From positions 1 through 64,000 of the forward strand of contig JAPFFF010000031.1 of assembly GCA_039105265.1 (NCBI GenBank): 64,000 bases of DNA, read 5' to 3'. The notes beneath the pieces are model-generated. The model was not told the origin of the DNA and searched no databases. It was given only the letters and a program-made list of their open reading frames with translations. Positions 39,855 to 50,553 of the stretch are shown here, piece by piece (the first letter of the stretch is position 1; every line of letters starts with the position of its first letter). This DNA comes from Tritrichomonas musculus (lineage: Eukaryota > Parabasalia > Tritrichomonadida > Tritrichomonadidae). The position numbers and the translations under genes are program-made.

Positions 39855-41063
39855 TCAATCAAATATATCTGTAACACCCATGAATTCCAAACATGATACA
39901 ATTTCATCATGTAAATTAGTCTCAGCATTAATATAACTTTTCAAAGAGTCGCTTAAACTTATAAAAATGCTATTAAAATCTTTTTTACATTTACGAATCA
40001 TTGAAATTACAGTTTTAATTATTTTTGGCTTTTCGAAAAAAGAACCATTATTTAAGAAATAATTAATTTTAATGCATAACAATGAAAATTTTTCAACGTT
40101 TTCCAATTGTTGAATATTATCAAAATCATAATTAATTATTTGAAGAGAATGATGAAAAAATTTGTCAAAAAAGTTAACATCTTTATCACAATTTACTATT
40201 TGATCCAGCATAAATTGAGAGATATTTTCTTTAAAAATAATTTCTTTAAAATCAGGAATGAAAAATAAATTTTGAAAAATATCTAAAATTGAAAGAGCAA
40301 ATTCTTTTTCTAGTGAATTCAATTCCTCATATTTTTTTTGATAAAACAATCTTAAAAAATCTTTCAATTGATTTATTAATAATAGGAAAGATTTCAAAGA
40401 ATTCTTAAATTGAATATTATCAGAACAATTTTGAGTCATTCTATTTATGAAATTTACAATTTGAAATTTAACATTTAAATTTGAATCTATGAATAAAAAA
40501 TAATTACTATCAAAAAAGTTTGTATCTATAAGATATTGATTAAATTGTCCAGAATATTGAGAAAACAAACCAATTAAAATATAAAAATAAGATGTTATTG
40601 AATCTGAATTATTTTCATGTTTTAAATAATGGGGAAAAATGCCATTGCTAATAAAAATTGGAATAATAATGTCTATAAAATCACACGATATTGTCGAAAA
40701 ACAAATAAAAAATTTTAAAACAGTTAATTTTATATTATTATTGATTGAGAGCAAAAAATTCGGAATGTATTTAAAAAATAATGATTGTTCAAATGAAGTT
40801 AAAAAGGTAACATCGAATAAGAACTCATTACAATATTCATGAACATTAGAGAGAATTGAAATTAATGAGTTAACCACTTGAATTGCATGCGAGTATTTCT
40901 TTTTATTGCACAACGCATCGATTTGATTCATTGTTTCATTCCAACATTCAAATAACCTTTCTGGTGTAATGTGATTCAATACTAATTGAGAATTTTTTTC
41001 TTCAAATTCGAAATTTAATTCTGGTTCAACTTTTAAAATATCATCGTCTTTATATGGCAACAT
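39855..41063 (-). CDS. Armadillo-like helical host protein of unknown function (402 aa)
   Basis: The product is almost entirely alpha-helical. Leu/Ile/Phe-rich helices of 12-18 residues alternate with short polar turns, as in ARM/HEAT-type solenoids (for example LLSINNNIKLTVLKFFICFS, then IDIIIPIFISNGIFPHYL). No exact repeat consensus, signal peptide or transmembrane segment is evident. Trichomonad genomes hold many such proteins, presumed scaffold or adaptor proteins. The start MLPYKDDDIL follows AT-rich DNA with no in-frame upstream ATG. The gene looks whole and lies only 220 bp from the right arm of the duplication. Confidence 0.7.
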   Translation of the reverse strand: MLPYKDDDILKVEPELNFEFEEKNSQLVLNHITPERLFECWNETMNQIDALCNKKKYSHAIQVVNSLISILSNVHEYCNEFLFDVTFLTSFEQSLFFKYIPNFLLSINNNIKLTVLKFFICFSTISCDFIDIIIPIFISNGIFPHYLKHENNSDSITSYFYILIGLFSQYSGQFNQYLIDTNFFDSNYFLFIDSNLNVKFQIVNFINRMTQNCSDNIQFKNSLKSFLLLINQLKDFLRLFYQKKYEELNSLEKEFALSILDIFQNLFFIPDFKEIIFKENISQFMLDQIVNCDKDVNFFDKFFHHSLQIINYDFDNIQQLENVEKFSLLCIKINYFLNNGSFFEKPKIIKTVISMIRKCKKDFNSIFISLSDSLKSYINAETNLHDEIVSCLEFMGVTDIFD

Positions 41064-41290
41064 GTTTAATTGGAAATAAAAAGGTAAAAAGAAAACTGAG
41101 TAGTGTCTAAATATTATTCAATTTTCAATGCATTATTGAAAATACAATTTTATTTATTTGAAATTTGATTTAATTATTTTTAAAATAAATAATATTTAGA
41201 AATATTGAGAATGGGATGACTTTTTAATAAAACAACAAAACAATAAAAATACCTACACTTATCTATCCAATTAAATGTTTTTTAATTCTA

Positions 41291-42241
41291 ATGGATAAAT
41301 CTCATTATTTCCAATTCTGTTACTTTCATTATACACAAATTTTGAGAAGATATTTCGCAAATTATCCTAATTTTAAATATTTAAATCGGTTGACATACAT
41401 CGCATATCAATTACCATTTATTCCTTTAGAAATGGTAAATGAAGTTATAACTGAACTTTATAAGCACTCCGAAACAAGAAATTTTGCATTATATTTCGAA
41501 AAAAACTTTATTAATAATTACGATTTTGAAGAATGGAATTGTTATAATAAACCGAACAAACAAACGATTACAAACAATTTCGCTGAAAGTATTAATTCAA
41601 CTTTAAACGATAAAATCAAAAAAGGCCCAACTTTTGAAGAATTTGAATTAGGTTTGGTGGAAGTTGAAAATGAATACTTCCTTAAGAGCAAGACACGAGT
41701 TTTACAAAAATTGGATATAAAAAGAATCGATTCAGAAGCCTTTAAAAAACTTTTTAAAAATTTTATTACAAATATTATAAGAGGAATCGAAGACGATGAA
41801 GAAATCCCAGAAAATATTCAAAATAACGATAGTTCAAATGACGATAGTTACTTTTTGAACGAAAATGAAGACAATTTGGAGAAATATCCAAATGATATAT
41901 TAATTTCATCAGATACAGAAGAAATCGATGACGAACAACAAGAAAATTGTGAAGAGCAAAATAAAGATGATAATAATGTCGAAGAAAGAAATGAAATCGT
42001 TCCATCTGATTTATTAGAAGAAGCATCTTCAAGACCAAAAGCTAATATTCGAGGATTGCCTAGCGCAGTAATACAAGTGCTACAAGAAAACATTATTCAA
42101 TTCAACAGAGCACAACCTCGGTCAGCAGAACGAAATGCTATATTAAATTCCACGTTAGCGAGAGCCCAGGAGATCGAGCCGACTATTACCAGGATTCAAA
42201 TCCGTTCATGGTTTAATAATAATAAAAATAAAGTACAATGA
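41291..42241 (+). pseudogene. 5'-truncated MULE transposase copy
   Basis: The 316-codon frame is identical in sequence to residues 311-626 of the complete transposase at 32639-34519. It keeps the CYFH pair, the catalytic Glu and the homeodomain-like tail. The first two catalytic Asp residues lie in the missing part, so it cannot be an active transposase. If transcribed from its internal ATG it would make a DNA-binding fragment that could compete with the full protein. That is speculation. Confidence 0.85.
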
Positions 42242-42507
42242 TTACTAAATACTGATATTATATTTTTAATTATTTTTTTTTTTGTATATATATTGAAATG
42301 AGCATGATAATAGAAACAAATAAGACTAATTTGAGAAAATTTAAAAGTTTTAAAAAGATTATATTGATTAAAACAAAAAAGATAAGAGAATTTTCAAAAA
42401 ATGTTTTAATAATTTTATCATATTGTTGCTAAAAACTGTTATTTGTTTTTGTTCAAAACGGTTAATCACTGCTGATCAAAACTGTTAATCAGTGCTGATG
42501 AAGATGG

Positions 42508-44258
42508 CAAATCATTGTTGATCAAAAGTGTCAATCATTGTTGATCAAAAGTGTCAATCATTGTTGATCAAAAGTGTCAATCATTGTTGATCAAAAGTGT
42601 CAATCATTGTTGATCAAAAGTGTCAATCATTGTTGATCAAAAGTGTCAATCATTGCTGATCAAAAGTGTCAATCATTGTTGATCAAAAGTGTCAATCATT
42701 GTTGATCAAAAGTGTCAATCATTGTTGATCAAAAGTGTCAATCATTGTTGATCAAAAGTGTCAATCATTGTTGATCAAAAGTGTCAATCATTGTTGATCA
42801 AAAGTGTCAATCATTGTTGATCAAAAGTGTCAATCATTGTTGATCAAAAGTGTCAATCATTGTTGATCAAAAGTGTCAATCATTGTTGATCAAAAGTGTC
42901 AATCATTGTTGATCAAAAGTGTCAATCATTGTTGATCAAAAGTGTCAATCATTGTTGATCAAAAGTGTCAATCATTGTTGATCAAAAGTGTCAATCATTG
43001 TTGATCAAAAGTGTCAATCATTGTTGATCAAAAGTGTCAATCATTGTTGATCAAAAGTGTCAATCATTGCTGATCAAAAGTGTCAATCATTGCTGATCAA
43101 AAGTGTCAATCATTGTTGATCAAAAGTGTCAATCATTGCTGATCAAAAGTGTCAATCATTGTTGATCAAAAGTGTCAATCATTGTTGATCAAAAGTGTCA
43201 ATCATTGTTGATCAAAAGTGTCAATCATTGTTGATCAAAAGTGTCAATCATTGTTGATCAAAAGTGTCAATCATTGTTGATCAAAAGTGTCAATCATTGT
43301 TGATCAAAAGTGTCAATCATTGTTGATCAAAAGTGTCAATCATTGCTGATCAAAAGTGTCAATCATTGTTGATCAAAAGTGTCAATCATTGTTGATCAAA
43401 AGTGTCAATCATTGTTGATCAAAAGTGTCAATCATTGTTGATCAAAAGTGTCAATCATTGTTGATCAAAAGTGTCAATCATTGTTGATCAAAAGTGTCAA
43501 TCATTGCTGATCAAAAGTGTCAATCATTGCTGATCAAAAGTGTCAATCATTGTTGATCAAAAGTGTCAATCATTGTTGATCAAAAGTGTCAATCATTGCT
43601 GATCAAAAGTGTCAATCATTGTTGATCAAAAGTGTCAATCATTGTTGATCAAAAGTGTCAATCATTGTTGATCAAAAGTGTCAATCATTGTTGATCAAAA
43701 GTGTCAATCATTGTTGATCAAAAGTGTCAATCATTGTTGATCAAAAGTGTCAATCATTGTTGATCAAAAGTGTCAATCATTGATCAAAAGTGATCATTGT
43801 TGAAAAGTGTCAATCATTGTTGATCAAAAGTGTCAATCATTGTTGATCAAAAGTGTCAATCATTGTTGATCAAAAGTGTCAATCATTGTTGATCAAAAGT
43901 GTCAATCATTGATCAAAAGTGATCATTGTTGATCAAAAGTGTCAATCATTGCTGATCAAAAGTGTCAATCATTGCTGATCAAAAGTGTCAATCATTGTTG
44001 ATCAAAAGTGTCAATCATTGCTGATCAAAAGTGTCAATCATTGTTGATCAAAAGTGTCAATCATTGTTGATCAAAAGTGTCAATCATTGTTGATCAAAAG
44101 TGTCAATCATTGTTGATCAAAAGTGTCAATCATTGTTGATCAAAAGTGTCAATCATTGTTGATCAAAAGTGTCAATCATTGCTGATCAAAAGTGTCAATC
44201 ATTGTTGATCAAAAGTGTCAATCATTGTTGATCAAAAGTGTCAATCATTGCTGATGAA
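42508..44258. repeat. 23-bp satellite array, about 76 copies (right arm)
   Basis: Reverse orientation of the left array (unit ATTGTTGATCAAAAGTGTCAATC). It has the same A/G two-state site, here T/C. Two irregular shortened units, CATTGATCAAAAGTGATCATTGTT, occur near 43780-43805 and 43908-43930 and are absent from the left array. The lower copy number and the irregular units show that the arrays have diverged in structure while the flanking arm sequence hardly changed. Confidence 0.97.
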
Positions 44259-44962
44259 AACTGTAATCCATAACTTTTAACAAATGTTACTCATTAAATT
44301 AATTTACTTAAACAGAAATATAATCTTTTGTCATATATTATACATTATTTTCCAATTTTAAAATAAATTTCTTTAGATAATTGTTTTCTTTCTTTTTATA
44401 ATATACGTTTATATTAAAATTTTATTTGATTCAATTCAACTTTTATTAAAGTATTCAAATTTTTGTTTTTCTCAATAAATTCTGAGGAATATAAATTAGT
44501 TTTTTAAATACTAATATCTTTTATTTGATGAATGTTTATCATATGGCATCATTATTACTCAATTAAATACACCGAAATTTAATTTTATGTATCGAAAAAA
44601 AGCAATTTCGAGAGAAATGTTATAATATTCTAAATGCTTTGTTTTAGATAAGGAAAAAAAGATTTTATAAACTATATAAGGCAAGGATTGGATTTTATTA
44701 TGCAAAAGGCTGCTTTTCTAATTTTAATTTGGAAAAAGAAAGAGGAAGAGGAAGAAAATAATATGTAACTTTTTGAAATAGCCTTCCACTTTTTGAATGC
44801 TGCTTTTGGGTGCATAAATAGGTGCAGAAATATTTTTGGGTGCAAAAAACCGATTTTGGGTGCACTTTTTCTGGGAATAACCGTTTTGGGTGCAAAATAG
44901 GTGCATATAAATTATCCCCAAATTCAGAGATTCAACGATGAAAAATATTAAATTTTCAATTT

Positions 44963-46321
44963 ATGAGTGAAAAAGAAAGCGATAGCAGTAATACGGCTGA
45001 ACCAAAGAAAACAGAAGCTGAAGCTGAAGCCCCATCCTCAAAAACTTCAGAGAAAAAACAAAAAAAGGAGAAGAGGAAAAAAGAAGAAAAAGAAAAAAGT
45101 AAAAGAGGGAAATCTGTAAGAAATACATCAATGCAAGAAGAAATGAGCGAAACATCTGAAATGGAAATTGTCTCACAGCCTGAACTCGTTACTGGTAAAG
45201 AATATCCAATGCGAAAAGACGAGATCATTTATACAACTTCAGCTCAACTTCTTAACAGATCAAAGTCCACAAGCGGTGATATATATATTACTCACAATGC
45301 ACTTGTTTTTGCATCCAGGCAAGTTAGACCTTCGTTTTATGTTGAATTACTATGGCCAAACGTCAAAGAGTTAAAAAGAACTCACAGGCGCGGATACGAC
45401 AAATCAATAACAATTACACTTGCTGATTCACATGTTATCTTTACATCGGTAAAAGATCGTGATTCTTTCATGACATTTACTCGAATGATTAAAAAATCAT
45501 ATAAATCAATTAAATTGAATACATCAAACAATGACAATGTAAATAATAACAATAATAAAGATGAAAATGAAAGTAGTAGCGAAGCAGCTGAATTGAATAA
45601 CAAAAATTCTCCGACAATATTGCCAGCAACATATGGTTTTATTGCGAAAAATGATGCAGCTGATGTCGTATGGAAAATAAATGTGCTTAAAGCACCACAC
45701 GTTTTCGAAGATACAGTTAACGTTAAATTTCAACAGGTTTTTGAAAAATTTAGGGCGGCTGATATTTTGAATGATATGGCCATTGATTGTGGTGCGCATG
45801 ACTACGTGGCTTCTAGTTGGAAAAGTAGTGATGGTTTGACTAGAAACGTATCTTTTATTCAGCCAATGTTGAATCCACCAAGTGTTATGACAAAGCAAAT
45901 TTTGCGGAAGTCTGGCAATGCCGCAGTCCTCGAGTCGTCATATGTTTTTTCACGTGCGTCTGCACCAAGCTTTCTTTCTATGAATATGCAAGTTTACTGT
46001 AAAGAAGACGGCGATAATACGCAACTTCGTGGAGCCTTTATTCTTGAATGGAATAAAGAAACATGGGATAAAGAGTTTGTTGAAGCAGCTGTAACGAGGA
46101 TGGCAAGAATGCATTATTTTTACTTAAAATCAGTTATTTCTGGAGAAAAATTTAATGAATCATTGTATGAAGGGAAATGGAGGTTTCATCAACCTTACGT
46201 TTTAACAATAATCTCTCTTATTTGTACTATTATAAGCGTTATTATTCTTCCTACGGACACAAACTGGTACAATATACTCGCAGCATTTTGTGTTATCGTA
46301 CTCTTCTTTTATTTTTCATAA
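44963..46321 (+). CDS. GRAM and VASt domain membrane protein (GRAMD1/Lam-like)
   Basis: The 452-residue product starts with a charged Lys/Glu-rich region (about 1-60). A GRAM domain follows (about 85-175: YTTSAQLLNRSK … DIYITHNALVF … ITLADSHVIFTS … FMTFTRMI). A polar Asn/Glu linker leads to a VASt/StART-like domain (about 225-395, including DCGAHDYVASSW and ending FYLKSVISGEKF). The last 45 residues hold one or two hydrophobic segments (LTIISLICTIISVIIL, ILAAFCVIVLFFYF). This order is that of GRAMD1/Aster and yeast Lam/Ysp2 proteins, which sit in the ER and move sterols at membrane contact sites. Trichomonads do not make sterols, so salvaged host sterol may be the cargo (inference). TCAATTT directly precedes the ATG. 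Confidence 0.85.
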   Translation: MSEKESDSSNTAEPKKTEAEAEAPSSKTSEKKQKKEKRKKEEKEKSKRGKSVRNTSMQEEMSETSEMEIVSQPELVTGKEYPMRKDEIIYTTSAQLLNRSKSTSGDIYITHNALVFASRQVRPSFYVELLWPNVKELKRTHRRGYDKSITITLADSHVIFTSVKDRDSFMTFTRMIKKSYKSIKLNTSNNDNVNNNNNKDENESSSEAAELNNKNSPTILPATYGFIAKNDAADVVWKINVLKAPHVFEDTVNVKFQQVFEKFRAADILNDMAIDCGAHDYVASSWKSSDGLTRNVSFIQPMLNPPSVMTKQILRKSGNAAVLESSYVFSRASAPSFLSMNMQVYCKEDGDNTQLRGAFILEWNKETWDKEFVEAAVTRMARMHYFYLKSVISGEKFNESLYEGKWRFHQPYVLTIISLICTIISVIILPTDTNWYNILAAFCVIVLFFYFS

Positions 46322-46595
46322 AAATAATTTATAAAAATCGTTTTCTCATTCTTATAAAAATTCATTAATCAGATAAAATAATATTCTCTGAAGTTAAATA
46401 AAGTTTTAACAAGTTGAATGACTTTATAAATATGATTTTTATGTATAATATTTTGCGAATTATTTCAGTGTTCAAATTAAAATTTTGTGTATTTGATATT
46501 ATATTATATTTGAATAAATTATTTTTTTTTTTGTGAGATAAATAATCCACTTTTATTCAAATCTTTCAAATTTTCCAGCCAAATGGTCAGTCAAT

Positions 46596-46602
46596 TCATT
46601 TT
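46596..46602 (+). promoter_or_regulatory. Initiator-like element before the ValRS gene
   Basis: TCATTTT directly precedes the ATG. It fits the trichomonad initiator consensus TCA-Py-T/A. Position immediately at the start codon is typical for genes with very short leaders in this group. Recognition is by motif only. Confidence 0.6.
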
Positions 46603-49600
46603 ATGTCGAAAGTTACGCCAAAAGACAAACGAAAGGATAAACAAACAAAGGAACCTATTTCAAAAGCTCCAGCAAAACTCAAGAAGACGGCTAATAAGAT
46701 GACATATGATAATCCAACACCTCCTGGCGAAAAACCAAACCTTGACGAATTTCCTAACGAATATTGCCCACCACGTGTTGAATGCGCATGGTATAGCTGG
46801 TGGGATAAGCAAGGATTCTTTAAACCAAATGGACAAAATGAAAAAAAGTTTGTGATGGTTCTCCCACCTCCAAATGTCACAGGTGAACTCCATTTAGGTC
46901 ACGCATTAACATGTTCAATTGAAGACGCACTCACACGATATCATCGAATGATTGGTGATGATACCCTTTGGCTCCCAGGAACTGATCATGCTGGCATTGC
47001 TACTCAAGTCCGTGTTGAAAAAATGCTTCAAATTGAAAAAGGACTTACAAGGCATGATATATCACGTGAAGAATTTTTGAATCTCGCTCATGCATGGGCA
47101 GAAAAATACGGAGGAAATATTAAGAATCAGCTTCGCCTCTTAGGATCTTCACTTGATTGGAGCCGCTGCTTCTTTACTCTCGACGAACCTCGTTCAAAAT
47201 CTGTTACTGAAGCATTCGTTCGTTTATTCAACAAAGGAAAAATTTATCGTGCTGAAAGGCTTGTTAACTGGGATTGCGCTTTACAAACTGCAATTTCTGA
47301 TGCAGAGGTTGAATATATTACTGTTCCCAAGCGTACTCTTCTTAAAGTCCCTAATCACAAATTTGAAAAATACCCTTTTGGCGTTTTCACATATTTCAAA
47401 TATCAAATTGCCGACGAAAATGGACAACCAACATCTGAAACAGTTACAATTGCAACCACACGTCTTGAAACATTATTAGGTGATGAAGCAGTTGCAATCA
47501 ACAGCAAAGATCCTCGATATTTACATCTCCATGGAAAAAGAGTTTACCACCCATTTAGGAAAATCACAATCCCAATCATTCTTGACGATCAGCTTGTTGA
47601 TATGGACTTTGGTACTGGCGTTGTTAAAGTCACACCAGCTCATGATCCAAACGATTTTGAAACTGGCCTTCGTCACAATTTACCATTCACAAATATTTTA
47701 ACTGAAGACGGGAAAATTAATGACATTTGTCCAGAATTCGCCGGAATGCCTCGTTTTGATGCCCGTGTAGCAATTGGAAAGGCTCTCAAAGATCTTGGCC
47801 TCTTTGATCATGAACAGGATCACGAGATGCGTCTTGGTATTACTCAAAGAAGCGGCGATATTGTTGAACAAGTTATAAAGAAGCAGTGGTTTGTTGACAC
47901 AAAATCAATGGCTGAACGTGCAATTAAAGCTGTTGAAGATGGATCTCTTATCATCCATCCACCTGAGTTCATTTCTGATTGGAGAGCTTGGCATGAAAAT
48001 ATAAGACCTTGGTGTATCTCAAGACAGCTTTGGTGGGGACACCGTATTCCTGCTTATAGGATTTTTGTTGATGGAAAACAACAAGAAGGAGATAACGAAT
48101 GGATTGCAGCCCATAACCCTGAAGAAGCTTTGGATTTAGCATGTAAAAAAGTCAACGTCGATGATAAAAGTCGTGTTAAAGTTGTTCAAGATGAAGATGT
48201 TCTCGACACTTGGTTTTCATCTGCTCTTCTTCCATTTACAGCAATGGGCTGGCCTGACAATACACTTGATTTATCTCGTTACTATCCAGGAACTTTACTT
48301 GAAACAGGATGGGATATTTTAACATTTTGGGTTTCAAGAATGGTTATGATGTCTCTCGAATTAAATGACACAGTTCCATTTAAGACAACTCTTCTTCATC
48401 CACTTGTTAGAGATGCACAAGGCCGAAAAATGTCCAAATCACTTGGAAACGTTGTGAACCCAATCCATGTAATTAATGGAATCGAACTTCAAGATCTTAT
48501 TGATAACCTTAAAGAAGGCCACCTTGATGAAAAAGAAATGCAAACCGCAACAGCAGGTATGAAAGCTTCTTATCCAAATGGAATTCAACAACTTGGCACA
48601 GACGCAATGAGAATGGCTCTCATCTCATTTGCTGGAATGAGCAGAGTTGCAAATCTCAACCTTAATGTGATTACTTCATATAGAAACTTTTGTAATAAAA
48701 TATGGAATGCTATCAGATTTGCAATGCCAAACTTCAATGGCTTTGATACTTCACGCGATACATTAGAAAAGATCATTCAATCTGGCGCTACATTGTCAAT
48801 AGCTGACAAATGGGTCTTAAATAAACTTAGTACTGCAGTTAAAGCAGCTATTGCTGGCTGTGAAGATTTCTTAATGAACGATGCAATTTCATCAATGATT
48901 CACTTCTTCCATGATGAATTTTGCTCAGTCTATCTTGAAGCTATAAAGCCCATCATGGGAGGCTCAGATGAAGGAAAGAAGAAAGTTGTTACATCAATAT
49001 TATATGAATGCATCGAAACTTCATTAAGGATGCTTCATCCTTTCATGCCATTTGTTACTGAAGATCTTTGGCAAAGACTTCCTAAACGATTTGATGTTCC
49101 TTCAATCATGATTGCACCCTATCCAACCATTAATCAAGAATGGGCTTCTTATCCAACAACAACAATGGATAATGCAATCAAAATTGCATCTGCTATTAGG
49201 AAAATTAAGCAAACATATAATCTCAAATCAAATGATTTGAAAAGCCATATTGCAACAGATATTCCTGATATTCAAGATACATTTGACTCAGTTCATGCTC
49301 TTGCCGGCGTTGGACAGATAGAAAGAATTCCTTTTGGAACCCCAGCAGAAGCAGGATACTCAGCAGAAGTAGTTTCAGAATTAATTGAAGTCAGATTAGA
49401 TTTAACAGGATTAATTGACTTTGAGAAAGAACTCAAAAATACCACTTCAAAGAAAGAGAAACTTCTCGTTCAATTCAATAAACTTGATGCAAAAATTAAT
49501 GCTCCTAATTATTCTACAAAGGTTCCTCAAAATGTTCAAGACGCTGAAAAAGAAAAACTTGAAACTTATAGACAACAGATATCTGCACTTGAAGCAGTTG

Positions 49601-49641
49601 AAGCAAATTTAAAGGCAGCAATTGAAGCAAGTCACAAATAA
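46603..49641 (+). CDS. Valyl-tRNA synthetase
   Basis: The 1012-residue class I synthetase charges tRNA-Val with valine in the cytosol. After a Lys-rich N-terminal extension (1-35), PPPNVTGELHLGHALT (about 88-103) holds the HIGH-type signature HLGH. TWLPGTDHAGIATQ-like text follows, then the editing domain with TTRLETLLGDEAVA and VVKVTPAHDPNDFE. WDILTFWVSRM precedes the KMSKS loop GRKMSKSLGNVVNP (about 606-619). The anticodon-binding domain is helical, and the C-terminus (about 925-1010) is the coiled-coil arm typical of ValRS. Length matches eukaryotic enzymes without the long GST-like extension. Looks complete, with no intron seen. Confidence 0.97.
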   Translation: MSKVTPKDKRKDKQTKEPISKAPAKLKKTANKMTYDNPTPPGEKPNLDEFPNEYCPPRVECAWYSWWDKQGFFKPNGQNEKKFVMVLPPPNVTGELHLGHALTCSIEDALTRYHRMIGDDTLWLPGTDHAGIATQVRVEKMLQIEKGLTRHDISREEFLNLAHAWAEKYGGNIKNQLRLLGSSLDWSRCFFTLDEPRSKSVTEAFVRLFNKGKIYRAERLVNWDCALQTAISDAEVEYITVPKRTLLKVPNHKFEKYPFGVFTYFKYQIADENGQPTSETVTIATTRLETLLGDEAVAINSKDPRYLHLHGKRVYHPFRKITIPIILDDQLVDMDFGTGVVKVTPAHDPNDFETGLRHNLPFTNILTEDGKINDICPEFAGMPRFDARVAIGKALKDLGLFDHEQDHEMRLGITQRSGDIVEQVIKKQWFVDTKSMAERAIKAVEDGSLIIHPPEFISDWRAWHENIRPWCISRQLWWGHRIPAYRIFVDGKQQEGDNEWIAAHNPEEALDLACKKVNVDDKSRVKVVQDEDVLDTWFSSALLPFTAMGWPDNTLDLSRYYPGTLLETGWDILTFWVSRMVMMSLELNDTVPFKTTLLHPLVRDAQGRKMSKSLGNVVNPIHVINGIELQDLIDNLKEGHLDEKEMQTATAGMKASYPNGIQQLGTDAMRMALISFAGMSRVANLNLNVITSYRNFCNKIWNAIRFAMPNFNGFDTSRDTLEKIIQSGATLSIADKWVLNKLSTAVKAAIAGCEDFLMNDAISSMIHFFHDEFCSVYLEAIKPIMGGSDEGKKKVVTSILYECIETSLRMLHPFMPFVTEDLWQRLPKRFDVPSIMIAPYPTINQEWASYPTTTMDNAIKIASAIRKIKQTYNLKSNDLKSHIATDIPDIQDTFDSVHALAGVGQIERIPFGTPAEAGYSAEVVSELIEVRLDLTGLIDFEKELKNTTSKKEKLLVQFNKLDAKINAPNYSTKVPQNVQDAEKEKLETYRQQISALEAVEANLKAAIEASHK

Positions 49642-50553
49642 TTAAAAAATTTGATTTTAAAGTTTAAATTAAAAATTACCATATATTAATTTTATTTATT
49701 ATACAGCTAATTTTTATCGTAATGGAACTAAATTTACTACAATAAGGAAAAAATAGAAAAAAATATAACCATTTTTTGTAAAAAACGTAAATAATTGAAA
49801 AAATATTGTAACACAATTTTTGAATAGTAAATATTTATTTCAAATAAATAAATAAATAAAATGATTTTAATATAAAAAACTGAGATATAACAATATTTTA
49901 AAAACATTGAAATTGAAAGGTAAAATATTTAGCCATTACAATAAGCTTATTGTATTAAAATTTGATTATTTATTTGGCAGCTTAAGGCTAAAATAATCTG
50001 CCTTATAATAGGTCAATATAAACGGTTATGTAAAATTAAAAAAAAAATCGAATAAGTATTCAATTTTAATTGACCATAGGGAAGGCCAAAAAAAGCGGTA
50101 AACGAAAAAATCGACGGTTTTTCGTATAAGAAACCGTTTTTATTCACCATATTGAAGGCCAAAAAAAAAGCGGTATACGAAAAAATTGAAAGGTTTTCGT
50201 ATAAAAATTCATTCAATTTTGAGCTTTTTTGAGATTTTTTTAATCGTTAGACGATAATATTTAACTGAAATTTTAATGATCGTGATAAATATATTTTTCA
50301 ATTATTTATGATCGAAAAAAATATTTTCTAAACGTTAAAATTTAATTAAAAAAGTTACTTTTAAACGATTAAAAAATTATTAAAAAAATTAGCAAAAAAC
50401 TATGTTTTTTAAAAGTATTTTTCATTTTCCACGATAAGACAAACTATAATTGAGAGGTCTGTTTCGTTTAAATTTATGCTGTAATTTATTATATATTCAA
50501 AATATTAAATACTATTCATTATTCTTTAATGTTGAGAGGGAGATCTTTCTAAA
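49642..50553. other. Intergenic DNA between convergent genes
   Basis: Lies between the 3' ends of the ValRS and exosome genes. AT-rich, with the tandem hairpin module at 50083-50215. No gene is supported. The 67-codon frame across the module is a by-product of the repeat. Confidence 0.55.
50083..50215. repeat. Tandem hairpin module, two units of 73 bp
   Basis: Each unit starts AGGCCAAAAAAAGCGGTA and holds complementary arms (ACGAAAAA … TTTTTCGT; TACGAAAA … TTTTCGTA). A TTATTCACCATATTGA spacer comes before the next unit. The overall order (GGCCAAA, hairpin, TTATTCACC) matches the module at 28259-28410, although the stem sequences differ. Confidence 0.7.

Larger units (their letters stand above)
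33597..41283. other. Spacer of the inverted duplication
   Basis: The 7.7 kb between the two arms is present once. It contains the 5' part and upstream region of the complete transposase gene, old virus-like remains (about 35.6-37.7 and 38.4-39.1 kb), a truncated PPP phosphatase gene, a small frame at 39.1 kb and the 402-aa gene at 39.9-41.1 kb. It starts mid-transposase, so the event that made the right arm broke that gene copy. Confidence 0.75.
41284..44905. repeat. Right arm of the large inverted duplication
   Basis: Reverse-complement copy of 28856-33596. It begins inside the transposase coding region and ends at TGCA (44905), 58 bp before the ATG of the GRAM-domain gene. It includes the 3' half of the transposase, the satellite array and the GCACCCAAAA-rich end. 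Single differences from the left arm are seen next to the satellite (near 42507) and in the leader-like region (near 44710). Confidence 0.9.

Noticed and set aside
47153-47701. Frames inside the valyl-tRNA synthetase gene in other reading frames
   Set aside because: Shadows of a clear, complete gene with all expected motifs in the main frame.
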